Shown: positions 1-6,457 of the stretch, piece by piece
Numbering within the stretch: position 1 is the first letter of the stretch
How the letters are laid out: every line of letters starts with the position of its first letter
NCBI GenBank assembly: GCA_018820005.1
Contig: JAHJOS010000383.1
Span: forward strand, 1 to 7,863
DNA: 7,863 nucleotides
Direction: 5' to 3'
DNA from: Alphaproteobacteria bacterium
GTDB taxonomy: Bacteria > Pseudomonadota > Alphaproteobacteria > Rhizobiales > Devosiaceae
The notes under the pieces: model-generated
Seen by the model: the letters and a program-made list of their open reading frames with translations, nothing else
What the model was told of the DNA's origin: nothing
Databases searched by the model: none
Made by a program: the position numbers and the translations under genes

Positions 1-315
1 GAGGAACATGTTGTCGGCAATCGACAGCGCCGGCGACAGCGCCAGGTTCTGGTAGACCGTCTCGATGCCGGCATTGCGGGCGTCTTCGGGCGAGCGGAAA
101 TTGACCGGCTTGCCTTCGAGTTCGATCACGCCATGGTCGGGCAGGATGGCGCCGCTGATGGCCTTGATCAGCGTCGACTTACCCGCGCCATTGTCGCCGA
201 TCACCGCCAGGATTTCACCCGGATAGAGGTCGAAGTCGGCGCCATTGAGCGCCACCACTGTGCCATAGCGCTTGAGCAGGCCACGTGCCTTCAGGATTGG
301 CTCGATCTCACTCAT
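1..315 (-). CDS. frcA: Sugar ABC transporter ATP-binding protein FrcA, N-terminal 105 residues (cut by window edge)
   Basis: This is the ATPase subunit of a fructose-class (CUT2) importer, which hydrolyses ATP on the cytoplasmic face to power FrcC. Translation from the ATG at 315 gives MSEIEPILKARGLLKRYGTV and so on. A Walker A motif (GDNGAGKST) lies at residues 40-48, and the Q-loop glutamine is at about residue 89 in TVYQNLALSP. The rest of the first ABC domain (signature, Walker B, H-loop) lies beyond position 1. CUT2 ATPases are often double-domain proteins of about 500 residues, but FrcA-type members are short single-domain ones of about 260; the visible part cannot decide this. The start overlaps the frcC stop in an ATGA arrangement (315-312), so translation is probably coupled. 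The order binding protein, permease, ATPase matches frcBCA of rhizobia. The ATPase call is near certain; the fructose assignment rests mainly on the neighbouring FrcB. Confidence 0.85.
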   Translation of the reverse strand, partial: MSEIEPILKARGLLKRYGTVVALNGADFDLYPGEILAVIGDNGAGKSTLIKAISGAILPDHGVIELEGKPVNFRSPEDARNAGIETVYQNLALSPALSIADNMFL

Positions 316-1391
316 TGCGATGCCCTCCGCAGCCACTGATCGAGTGCGACGGCGATGATCACCAGCGTGCCGGCCGCAAACATTTGCCAATAATCGTCCA
401 CCCCGGCCAGCGACAGGCCGGTGTTGAACACACCCACGATGATGGCGCCCAGCACCGAACCGACGATGGAGCCGCGCCCGCCAAACAGCGAGGTGCCCCC
501 GATCACCACGGCGGTGATCGATCCAAGATTGACCGTGTCAAAGGAGATCGGCGACACCGAACCGACGCGGCCGATAGCCACCCAGCCGGCAAAGCCGCAG
601 ATCAACCCGGCCAGCGCATAGACCGAGATCAGCGTGCGCCGCGTGCGGATACCTGACAGCCGCGCCGCATCGGGATCATCGCCAATGGCATGCACATGCC
701 GGCCCCAGGCGGTGCGATTGAGCATGTACCAGACGATACCAGCCACAACGGCCAGGGAGATCGTGCCATAGGTCAGCTTGAAGGCACCGAAACGGACAGC
801 CTCGCCAAACCACAGCAACCCCGGCGCCTTTTCCAGGATATCGGCATTTCGGATCGATTCCGAATGCGAATACCACAGCTTGAGCGCGGTAAAGATCGAG
901 AGCGTGCCCAGCGTCACGATGAACGGCGGCAGCTTGATGATGGCCACCAGCACACCATTGAGCCAACCCATCAGCGCGCCGAACAACATACCGATGCCGA
1001 TAGCCAGCGGCAGCGGCAGACCCATGTTGACCGCCAGATTGCCCATGATGAGCGAGGTGACGACCAGGATTGCGCCTACGGAAAGATCGATGCCGGCGGT
1101 CAGGATTATCAGCGTCTGCGCAATGGCGATGATGCCGGTAACGGTAATCTGCTGCAGGACGGTCGACAGGGCGCCCGCCCCCAGAAAGCGCGGTGCAATC
1201 AGGCCAAAGGCCAGGATGCTGACGATCAGCACCAGTGTCGGAATGGTCGTCGGATTGGTCCTGAGGAAGGACCGCAAAATGTGGAACAGGCTCTTGTCGT
1301 CCCGCTCGAAGCTGGCGACAGATTTGTCGGCCTGGGCCAGTTTGGCCTCGAAGTCTGAAATGGTTTTGGTCGGCGCGTTGTTGTCGCTCAT
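312..1391 (-). CDS. frcC: Sugar ABC transporter permease FrcC (BPD_transp_2 / CUT2 family)
   Basis: A 359-residue inner-membrane permease that forms the sugar channel between FrcB and FrcA. A hydrophilic cytoplasmic N-terminus of about 45 residues is followed by eight to ten hydrophobic segments, the first near residues 50-66. Family landmarks are LTAGIDLSVG at 97-106, the cytoplasmic loop GDDPDAARLSGI at 237-248 that should contact the ATPase, and VIGGTSLFGGRGS at 296-308. Length is normal for the RbsC/FrcC family, and I see no frame damage. The ATG at 1391 has an AGGGAG ribosome site (1396-1401) four bases upstream, which is close but usable. The gene follows frcB after a hairpin-bearing 101-base gap and overlaps frcA by four bases. 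In rhizobia FrcBCA carries fructose and to some extent ribose and mannose; the sugar here is inferred from that resemblance. Confidence 0.88.
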   Translation of the reverse strand: MSDNNAPTKTISDFEAKLAQADKSVASFERDDKSLFHILRSFLRTNPTTIPTLVLIVSILAFGLIAPRFLGAGALSTVLQQITVTGIIAIAQTLIILTAGIDLSVGAILVVTSLIMGNLAVNMGLPLPLAIGIGMLFGALMGWLNGVLVAIIKLPPFIVTLGTLSIFTALKLWYSHSESIRNADILEKAPGLLWFGEAVRFGAFKLTYGTISLAVVAGIVWYMLNRTAWGRHVHAIGDDPDAARLSGIRTRRTLISVYALAGLICGFAGWVAIGRVGSVSPISFDTVNLGSITAVVIGGTSLFGGRGSIVGSVLGAIIVGVFNTGLSLAGVDDYWQMFAAGTLVIIAVALDQWLRRASQ

Positions 1392-1417
1392 GGTTCTCCC
1401 TGCCCAATGCTAGTGTT

Positions 1418-1440
1418 CCGCCGCGACACTGCGCAGGCGG
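1418..1440 (-). other. Intercistronic hairpin 2 between frcB and frcC
   Basis: Bases 1418-1422 (ccgcc) pair with 1436-1440 (ggcgg). The stem continues with gcg 1423-1425 against cgc 1432-1434, leaving A1435 as a bulge and a six-base loop. In transcript order it lies after the stronger hairpin at 1442-1469 and before the frcC ribosome site. No run of T follows, so it does not look like a classical terminator. Its likely role is stabilising or attenuating the message between a highly expressed binding-protein gene and a weakly expressed permease gene; this is inference. Confidence 0.5.
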
Positions 1441-1441
1441 A

Positions 1442-1469
1442 CAGGGGGCGACACGGGCGCCGCCCCCTG
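1442..1469 (-). other. Intercistronic hairpin 1 downstream of frcB
   Basis: A perfect 9-base inverted repeat: CAGGGGGCG at 1442-1450 and CGCCCCCTG at 1461-1469, with a 10-base loop. It begins 24 bases after the frcB stop in transcript order and has no following T run. GC-rich hairpins directly after periplasmic binding-protein genes commonly protect the upstream message from 3' decay and lower expression of the downstream permease. That role fits here but is not demonstrated. Confidence 0.6.
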
Positions 1470-1492
1470 CTCACGGTTAGGTCAGCAGGCTT

Positions 1493-2509
1493 TTAGCCCC
1501 AGCAGAGCTCGGTGCCCTTGGCGGTGTCGATCGAGGGAACGCCATCTACGGGCTGGTCGGTCACCAGGTTGACGCCGGTGTTGAAGAAGCTCAGGCCTTC
1601 GGATGCGACGGGCTTGGTGCCATCCTTGGCGTAGGCGGCAATGGCTTCGACGCCCTTCGATGCCATCAGCAATGGATACTGTTGCGATGTCGCGCCGATC
1701 ACGCCAGCCTTGACGCTGGCAATGCCCGGGCAACCACCATCGACCGAAACGACCAGCACGCCGGTCTTGCCGGCCTTTGTCAGCGCCTGGAAGGCGCCTT
1801 CTGCGGCAGGTTCGTTGATGGTGTAGACCACGTTCATGTCCGGGTCCTTGGCGAGCAGATTTTCCACCGATGTCACGCCGCCTTCAGGATTGGCACCCGA
1901 GGTTTCATGGCCGATCACGCGCGGATCGGTTTCCGACCCCATGACCTTGAGATCGGGGACCTCGATGCCGAAGCCGACGAGGAACCCTGTGTCGCGCGCC
2001 ACGTCCACCGAGATATTGTCCTTGTTGATGTCGAGCATGCCAATCTTGGCATTGGCAGCATCGGCACCCAGCTTGGCTGCAGCCCACTTGCCGATCAGCA
2101 AGCCGGCTTCAAAATTGTCGGTCGCAAAGGTCATATCCTGCGCTTCTGGATCGGCAAGCGGCGTATCGAGCGCAATCACCAGAATTCCGGCAGCGCGGGC
2201 ATCCTTGAGCAGCGGGCCGACGGAGTCATTGGATGGGGTGATCAGAATGCCTTTGGCACCGGCCGCCATGCAGTTTTCGATCGCGGTCAGCTGCGGCGAG
2301 GCATCGCCATCCTTTTCGCCGGCATAGGCCTTGAAATCCATGCCCGCTGCCTTTGCGGCAGTCTCGGCACCTTCCTTCATCTTCACAAAGAACGGATTGG
2401 TATTGTTCTTGGTGATCAGGCACGCCAGATCCGCAGCCATCACAGCCGGTGCGGACAGGAACACGCAGGCGGCTGCGCCAAGCAGAAGCGATGTCTTGAG
2501 TTTGGTCAC
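1493..2509 (-). CDS. frcB: Fructose-type sugar ABC transporter substrate-binding protein FrcB
   Basis: A 338-residue periplasmic binding protein of the RbsB/FrcB family (Peripla_BP_4) that captures sugar and delivers it to FrcC. A Sec signal peptide (residues 1-25, cleavage after AVMA) is followed by ADLACLITKNNTNPFFVKMK, then KAYAGEKDGD, AAGAKGILITPSNDS, VIALDTPLADPEAQDMTFATDN, VYTINEPAAEGAF, VVSVDGGCPGI and the C-terminal ELCWG. From memory these follow Sinorhizobium FrcB closely, including the terminal CWG. The reading frame is open to an ATG at 2563, but I chose the GTG at 2509. It has a strong GGGAGGA site seven bases upstream (2517-2523), and it places a clean signal peptide at the N-terminus. 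Cys15 is not in a convincing lipobox, so a soluble periplasmic protein is expected. It is the first gene of the minus-strand operon. The family is certain; fructose as main substrate is likely but unproven. Confidence 0.9.
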   Translation of the reverse strand: MTKLKTSLLLGAAACVFLSAPAVMAADLACLITKNNTNPFFVKMKEGAETAAKAAGMDFKAYAGEKDGDASPQLTAIENCMAAGAKGILITPSNDSVGPLLKDARAAGILVIALDTPLADPEAQDMTFATDNFEAGLLIGKWAAAKLGADAANAKIGMLDINKDNISVDVARDTGFLVGFGIEVPDLKVMGSETDPRVIGHETSGANPEGGVTSVENLLAKDPDMNVVYTINEPAAEGAFQALTKAGKTGVLVVSVDGGCPGIASVKAGVIGATSQQYPLLMASKGVEAIAAYAKDGTKPVASEGLSFFNTGVNLVTDQPVDGVPSIDTAKGTELCWG

Positions 2510-2516
2510 GTCGGTA

Positions 2517-2523
2517 TCCTCCC
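2517..2523 (-). promoter_or_regulatory. Ribosome binding site that fixes the frcB GTG start
   Basis: On the minus strand this reads GGGAGGA, followed by seven bases and then GTG at 2509-2507. It is the only strong site near the possible starts of frcB. It argues against the upstream ATG at 2563, which has no such site and would bury the signal peptide. Confidence 0.8.
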
Positions 2524-2568
2524 AGGATAAAAAACACCCGGCCTGCAGCGAGCCTGCGCCCATCTAGC

Positions 2569-2581
2569 TGACCATTGGTCA
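2569..2581. repeat. 13-base inverted repeat in the presumed frcB leader
   Basis: TGACCATTGGTCA: six-base perfect arms around a single central base. It lies about 60 bases upstream of the frcB start and downstream of the predicted transcription start, so it would be in the 5' leader. It could be a second operator (a downstream roadblock or looping partner) or just a small RNA hairpin. Its arms do not match the other two inverted repeats of this region. Confidence 0.4.
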
Positions 2582-2621
2582 AACGGCTGCCTCCTCATGA
2601 TGCCTGCCGTCGATGCCGCTC

Positions 2622-2650
2622 ATATCTAACGAACAGCCTCAGGCTGTCAA
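2622..2650 (-). promoter_or_regulatory. Predicted sigma-70-type promoter of the frcBCA operon
   Basis: Reading the minus strand, a perfect TTGACA (2650-2645) is followed after 16 bases by TAGATA (2628-2623), or after 17 bases by AGATAT (2627-2622). An AT-rich stretch (about 2662-2680) sits upstream where an UP element would be. Transcription would begin near 2613-2617, giving a leader of about 105 bases. The -35 is excellent and the -10 only moderate (three of six for TAGATA), as expected for a regulated promoter. Confidence 0.6.
2633..2647. promoter_or_regulatory. Candidate operator: 15-base inverted repeat in the frcB promoter spacer
   Basis: ACAGCCTCAGGCTGT consists of two perfect seven-base arms around one central base. 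It covers the spacer between -35 and -10 and overlaps the last three bases of the -35 box, so a bound protein would block RNA polymerase. The obvious candidate is the ROK regulator encoded divergently next door. That is inferred from position; I do not recognise the sequence as a known ROK operator. Confidence 0.5.
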
Positions 2651-2756
2651 TAAGTTTGTCCAAGTGATTTATTAATTAGCAGATCGACCTTTTTCGTGTA
2701 GTTTGGCAGGTGTGTTGGAGGCCAATGCTGGGAACGCCTGACGATGCCCATCAAGG

Positions 2757-2768
2757 GGATTGCAATCC
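2757..2768. promoter_or_regulatory. Perfect 12-base palindrome GGATTGCAATCC upstream of the regulator gene
   Basis: GGATTGCAATCC is fully self-complementary and lies 63 bases before the chosen start of the ROK regulator. Its core GATTGCAA (2758-2765) is repeated exactly at 2805-2812, 47 bases downstream and also before the start codon. Position suggests an autoregulatory operator pair, although the second copy is only a half-matching palindrome. If the regulator started at the in-frame TTG at 2760, the palindrome would fall on that start codon. Confidence 0.4.
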
Positions 2769-2831
2769 TGCACGGGATGCGGCCTAAAGCAGCCTCGGGA
2801 ACCTGATTGCAAGATGGATGGGGACTTGTTG

Positions 2832-4067
2832 ATGGTCAGGCCAACAGCTGGCGACAGTGGCGCGGATAGCTTAAGCCGAGGCACCAATCAGTCCGGCGTG
2901 CGGCTTTACAATGAACGGCTGGTTTTGTCGCTGGTGCGGCGCCACGGTGCGCTACCAAAGGCCGACATTGCCCGCAGGACCGGGTTGTCGCCCCAGACAA
3001 TATCGACCATCGCCAACGCGCTCGAGGCCGATGGCATCCTGCTGCGCATGGAGCCGTTGCGTGGCAAGGTCGGTCAACCGCTTGTCCCCTATGCACTCAA
3101 CCCGCGCGGTGCCTTTTTCCTCGGCCTCAAAATTGGCCGTCGCAGCTCTGACGTCGTGCTGCTCGATTTTGAGGGTGCGGTTCTTGGGCGTCTGCATGAG
3201 CCGCATCCCTACCCTACGCCTGACATCATGGTCGACCTCGCCCGGCGCGGCATTGCCGAACTGACCACAAACCTCACGGAAGCTGAGCGCGACCGGATCG
3301 CCGGTTTCGGCATTGCGGCGCCGTTTGAGCTATGGAACTGGGAATCCCAGATCGGCGCGCCACCCGAGGTGCTGGAGGCCTGGCGTCACGCTGACATGCG
3401 TAGTGCCATCGCGGCAATCTGCCCCTGGCCGGTCTACCTCCATAACGACGGCACGGCGGCCTGCGCTGCCGAACTGGTGCTGGGTACTGCAGAGCACGGC
3501 GAAGATTTCCTCTATGTGTTCCTGGGCTCATTCGTTGGCGGCGGTGTCGTACTCAACAGCCACCTTTTTCCCGGACGCACTGGCTACGGCGGCGCACTGG
3601 CGCCCATGCCCATCGCCACGCCCGGCGCGGGCTTCCAGCAATTGCTGCGCAGCGCCTCAATCTATGTGCTGGCAGAAACCCTCTCCGCTGCGGGAAAAGA
3701 CCCCAGCATCCTCTGGCGTGACCCCAGCGACTGGGGTGAGATAGGGCCGGAAATTACCCAATGGATTGAGGATGCAGCCGGTAGCCTGGCTGTCGTCGCG
3801 GTCAGCGCTGTTTCAATCATCGATTTCGGGGCAATCGTGATCGATGGCGCCTTTCCGCCCTCTGTGCGACAGGAACTTGTTGCGGCCACGCAGCGCGCCG
3901 TTGCAGGGTTTGACCTGCGGGGGCTCGCGCCATTTTCGGTCAAAGAGGGCTCAATTGGTTTTGGGGCCCGCGAGATAGGCGGCGCCTGCCTGCCCCTGCT
4001 TGCCAACTTCACCCAGGACCGCGAAGTGCTGTTCAAGGAAAACAGTCAACCGCCCGTTCGCAGCTAG
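2832..4067 (+). CDS. frcR: ROK-family transcriptional regulator, divergent from frcBCA (FrcR-like)
   Basis: A 411-residue repressor-type ROK protein. Residues about 20-72 form a winged helix-turn-helix (GVRLYNERLVLSLVRRHGAL, then PKADIARRTGLSPQTISTIA). A ROK sugar-binding fold follows from about 93, with GIAAPFELWNW near 160-170, HNDGTAACAAELVLG at 204-218 and GSFVGGGVVLNSHLFPGRTG at 232-251. The ROK aspartate is present in HNDG, but the usual AGExGH after the phosphate loop is replaced by GGALAPMP. The cysteine zinc cluster (CxCGxxGC) of NagC/Mlc and ROK kinases is also absent. A sensory, non-catalytic role is therefore expected. The frame is open upstream to a TTG at 2760, and ATGs exist at 2814 and 2832. 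I chose 2832 because GGGGA (2820-2824) lies seven bases before it. Divergence from frcB suggests it controls that operon and itself. The family is certain; the symbol rests on context. Confidence 0.8.
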   Translation: MVRPTAGDSGADSLSRGTNQSGVRLYNERLVLSLVRRHGALPKADIARRTGLSPQTISTIANALEADGILLRMEPLRGKVGQPLVPYALNPRGAFFLGLKIGRRSSDVVLLDFEGAVLGRLHEPHPYPTPDIMVDLARRGIAELTTNLTEAERDRIAGFGIAAPFELWNWESQIGAPPEVLEAWRHADMRSAIAAICPWPVYLHNDGTAACAAELVLGTAEHGEDFLYVFLGSFVGGGVVLNSHLFPGRTGYGGALAPMPIATPGAGFQQLLRSASIYVLAETLSAAGKDPSILWRDPSDWGEIGPEITQWIEDAAGSLAVVAVSAVSIIDFGAIVIDGAFPPSVRQELVAATQRAVAGFDLRGLAPFSVKEGSIGFGAREIGGACLPLLANFTQDREVLFKENSQPPVRS

Positions 4068-4159
4068 ACGCCTGCCAACGCATTGCGACAAGTGCGGTAA
4101 CAAGTCCTCAACCTAAGCTGCACTATGCTGTGGGAACATTTTGTCCACACGATTGATCA
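4068..4159. other. Short gap before the c-di-GMP enzyme gene
   Basis: Ninety-two bases. A five-base stem (TGTGG 4129-4133, CCACA 4145-4149) is present but has no T run, so I do not call a terminator. No convincing promoter was found. The start at 4160 has no clear Shine-Dalgarno sequence and is overlapped by the small palindrome TTGATCAA (4153-4160), which suggests weak or conditional translation. Confidence 0.4.
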
Positions 4160-6403
4160 ATGCAGCCACAGACCTCCAGCACTATCGGTCGGCAGGTGCC
4201 AGTGGCCGTGCTCACTCTTGTGGTACTTACCATGGTGGTGGCCGCGGCAACTGTTCTGGGATTTGTCGCCTGGTCCTCCGCCAATATCGACCAGCGTTCG
4301 CTGGAGCGGCAGACCCAGACGGTTTCCCGGGTAATTCAATCCAGCCGAAACGAGATGGAACAGCGCATCTCCGCCCTCGCGGTCTGGGATGAAACGCTGA
4401 TTAACACCAAGCTGGCGTTTAACGCCAACTGGATCCAGCGCAACCTGAGCTATCGCATCAACGATAGCTTTGGCTACAACGCGATGATCCTTGTGGACGC
4501 CAGCAACAAGGGCGTTTTTGCCATCGTCGACAACCTTGCCGTGCTGCCCTCTGAGGTGGACGCCGCGACCGTTCCATTTGCGCAGCTGCTGGAAAGCCTG
4601 CGCACAATCAGGCCGTTGCAGGCCGACATTGGCACGCCGCAAATACCGGCAGTCATTACGGATTTTCTTGTCGTCGACGGACGGCCCGCAATAGTCAGCG
4701 CAACCACCATTGTCTCCGATACCGGCGCACTCAAGCAATTGCCCGGCTCAGAATACGCCATGCTGCTCACCCGCTACCTGGACAGTCCCATGGCGGCCGA
4801 AATCAGTCGGAACTATCTGATCGATGGTGGCAATTTCACCATGACCAGCAGCAGCAGCCCCGACCAGAGTGTCTTTCCAATTCTCAACAACAGCGGCCGC
4901 TTCATCACCTTCTTCCAGTGGAATCTGGATCGTCCAGGTCAGATGGTTCTGCGCCAGACCATTCCAACTCTCGCCATCGCGTTCATCGCTATTGCCTGCC
5001 TGATCGTGCTGTTGCTCAACCAATTACGCCGCTATGCGGACGCCCTCAAGGCGGGCCAGCAGTATTCACACTACCAGGCGACCCATGACGATCTGACCGG
5101 TCTGCCTAACCGATCCAGCTTTGAAGCTGAACTGACGCGACAGGTGGAAGCGCGAAAGACAACCAAGACTGGTGTCACCTTGTTGATGCTGGATCTGGAC
5201 CGCTTCAAACAGGTGAATGATACACTTGGACACCAGGCCGGCGATGAACTGATCTGCGCTGTGGCCGATCGCATCAGGGCCGTGCTGGGCAAGGCCCCCA
5301 TCATTGCTCGCCTCGGTGGCGACGAGTATGGCATCCTTATGGGTCAGGATGGCCTCATGCTCGATGTGCACGACACATCCCAGCGCATCATTGACGCCAT
5401 TGGGCAACCGTTCTCACTGCGCCACTACAAGGCCCATGTCGGCGCCAGCATCGGCATCGTCAGTGTTAGCGCGCTTGAGGAGGACGTCGTCCCCACCGAA
5501 CTCATGCGCAAGGCCGATATCGCGCTCTACGAGGCCAAGGCGGCCGGCCGCAACCGCGCCATGGTCTATGAAGAGCACATGAGCGAAATGCTGCAGCTCC
5601 AGCACACAATCGAAGGCGAACTGCGTGAGGCCTTGCAGCGCGACGACCAGCTCTCAGTCTCGTTCCAGCCGTTGGTCAGCCAGGCCACCCGACGGGTTGT
5701 CGGCGCCGAAGCGCTTGCCCGATGGTCGCACCCCAAATTTGGCCAGATCTCCCCGGGACGCTTCATCCCCGTCGCCGAAAACACCGGCCTGATAGAAGCA
5801 CTCGGTGAGTTCGTGCTGCGCCGCGCCTGCGAACTTGGAGCGACCGTTCCCGGTCGCACCATCGCGGTCAATATCTCGCCCACTCAATTGCGCAACCCAC
5901 AGTTCTCCCACCTGGTCTTCGATATCCTGCATCGCACAGGCATGCGCCCAAATGATCTTGAGCTCGAGATCACCGAATCCATCCTGCTCGACGATGAGCA
6001 TGTGTCATCCCAGAACCTGCGGACCTTCCGCACCGCCGGCATTCAGATTGCCCTGGACGATTTTGGCACTGGCTATTCCTCGCTGAGCTACCTCAAGCGC
6101 TACCCGGTCGATCGCATCAAGATCGACCGCTCCTTCGTCAGCCAGCTGGCCGATGGCCATGACTCCGTTGCCATTACCAAGGCGATCGTAACGCTGGCCC
6201 ACGCGATGGATCTCGAGGTTACAGCGGAGGGTGTGGAGACCGAAGACCAGGCCAGCATTCTGGGCAAGATGGGCTGCAACATCCTGCAGGGTTTCCTGTT
6301 TTCCAGTGGCGTGCCAGCTGCCAGGATTGTCGAGATCCTGTCAGACCCGGCCAATGCCATGGTTTCGCGCAGCATGCGGCTCCGCAAGGCAATGTCCCGT
6401 TAA
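4160..6403 (+). CDS. Membrane-bound CHASE4-GGDEF-EAL protein (cyclic-di-GMP synthesis/breakdown)
   Basis: A 747-residue inner-membrane signalling protein. Membrane segment 1 is at about 14-37 and segment 2 at about 267-287. Between them lies a periplasmic CHASE4-like sensor (WDETL at 76-80, WIQRNL at 91-96, DFLVVDGRPAIVSATTIVSD at 168-187). GGDEF follows from about 300: HDDLTGLPNR at 309-318, DLDRFKQVNDTLGH at 345-358, active site GGDEY at 386-390. The EAL domain starts near 500: EAL at 517-519, NIS at 571-573, ELEITES at 601-607, DDFGTGYSSL at 633-642, KIDRSF at 654-659, EGVET at 690-694, QGFLF at 710-714. Both catalytic domains look intact. The RxxD inhibitory site is missing (GKAP in its place), so cyclase feedback inhibition is unlikely. 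An in-frame TGA at 4154-4156 rules out a start further upstream. The ligand is unknown. The gene is on the same strand as frcR but not obviously in its operon. Confidence 0.92.
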   Translation: MQPQTSSTIGRQVPVAVLTLVVLTMVVAAATVLGFVAWSSANIDQRSLERQTQTVSRVIQSSRNEMEQRISALAVWDETLINTKLAFNANWIQRNLSYRINDSFGYNAMILVDASNKGVFAIVDNLAVLPSEVDAATVPFAQLLESLRTIRPLQADIGTPQIPAVITDFLVVDGRPAIVSATTIVSDTGALKQLPGSEYAMLLTRYLDSPMAAEISRNYLIDGGNFTMTSSSSPDQSVFPILNNSGRFITFFQWNLDRPGQMVLRQTIPTLAIAFIAIACLIVLLLNQLRRYADALKAGQQYSHYQATHDDLTGLPNRSSFEAELTRQVEARKTTKTGVTLLMLDLDRFKQVNDTLGHQAGDELICAVADRIRAVLGKAPIIARLGGDEYGILMGQDGLMLDVHDTSQRIIDAIGQPFSLRHYKAHVGASIGIVSVSALEEDVVPTELMRKADIALYEAKAAGRNRAMVYEEHMSEMLQLQHTIEGELREALQRDDQLSVSFQPLVSQATRRVVGAEALARWSHPKFGQISPGRFIPVAENTGLIEALGEFVLRRACELGATVPGRTIAVNISPTQLRNPQFSHLVFDILHRTGMRPNDLELEITESILLDDEHVSSQNLRTFRTAGIQIALDDFGTGYSSLSYLKRYPVDRIKIDRSFVSQLADGHDSVAITKAIVTLAHAMDLEVTAEGVETEDQASILGKMGCNILQGFLFSSGVPAARIVEILSDPANAMVSRSMRLRKAMSR

Positions 6404-6457
6404 CTGCTGCGACAGAACCACTTGGCAATTCGCCCAGGGCTAAGCCGGTTCAAAGCC

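Larger units (their letters stand above)
2510..2831. other. Divergent frcB-frcR control region without genes
   Basis: This 322-base gap separates the two divergent starts. It holds the frcB promoter and leader, an AT-rich block at about 2662-2680 that could act as an upstream promoter element for frcB, and three perfect or near-perfect inverted repeats described separately. I could not find a convincing -35/-10 pair for the regulator gene on the plus strand. TTGGCA at 2703-2708 is a possible -35, but no good -10 follows at the right distance. Small open frames here and across the frcB start lack ribosome sites and plausible composition, so I do not call them genes. Confidence 0.7.

Noticed and set aside
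690..1413. Long plus-strand open frames opposite frcC (about 211 and 222 residues)
   Set aside because: They lie entirely antisense to a clearly conserved permease gene, have no ribosome site or recognisable domain, and are rich in Arg/Gln/His/Asp as expected of a GC-rich antisense frame.
1682..2530. A 282-residue plus-strand open frame opposite frcB
   Set aside because: It is the antisense shadow of a well-supported binding-protein gene with no independent coding evidence.
2226..2582. A 118-residue minus-strand frame preceded by GAGGAGG that could be a leader peptide of frcB
   Set aside because: It overlaps the frcB coding region in another frame, its spacing to any start is long, and the protein shows no domain; the frcB site at 2517-2523 explains translation better.
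4129..4149. Hairpin TGTGG/CCACA as terminator of the regulator gene
   Set aside because: The stem is only five bases with an 11-base loop and is not followed by T residues.
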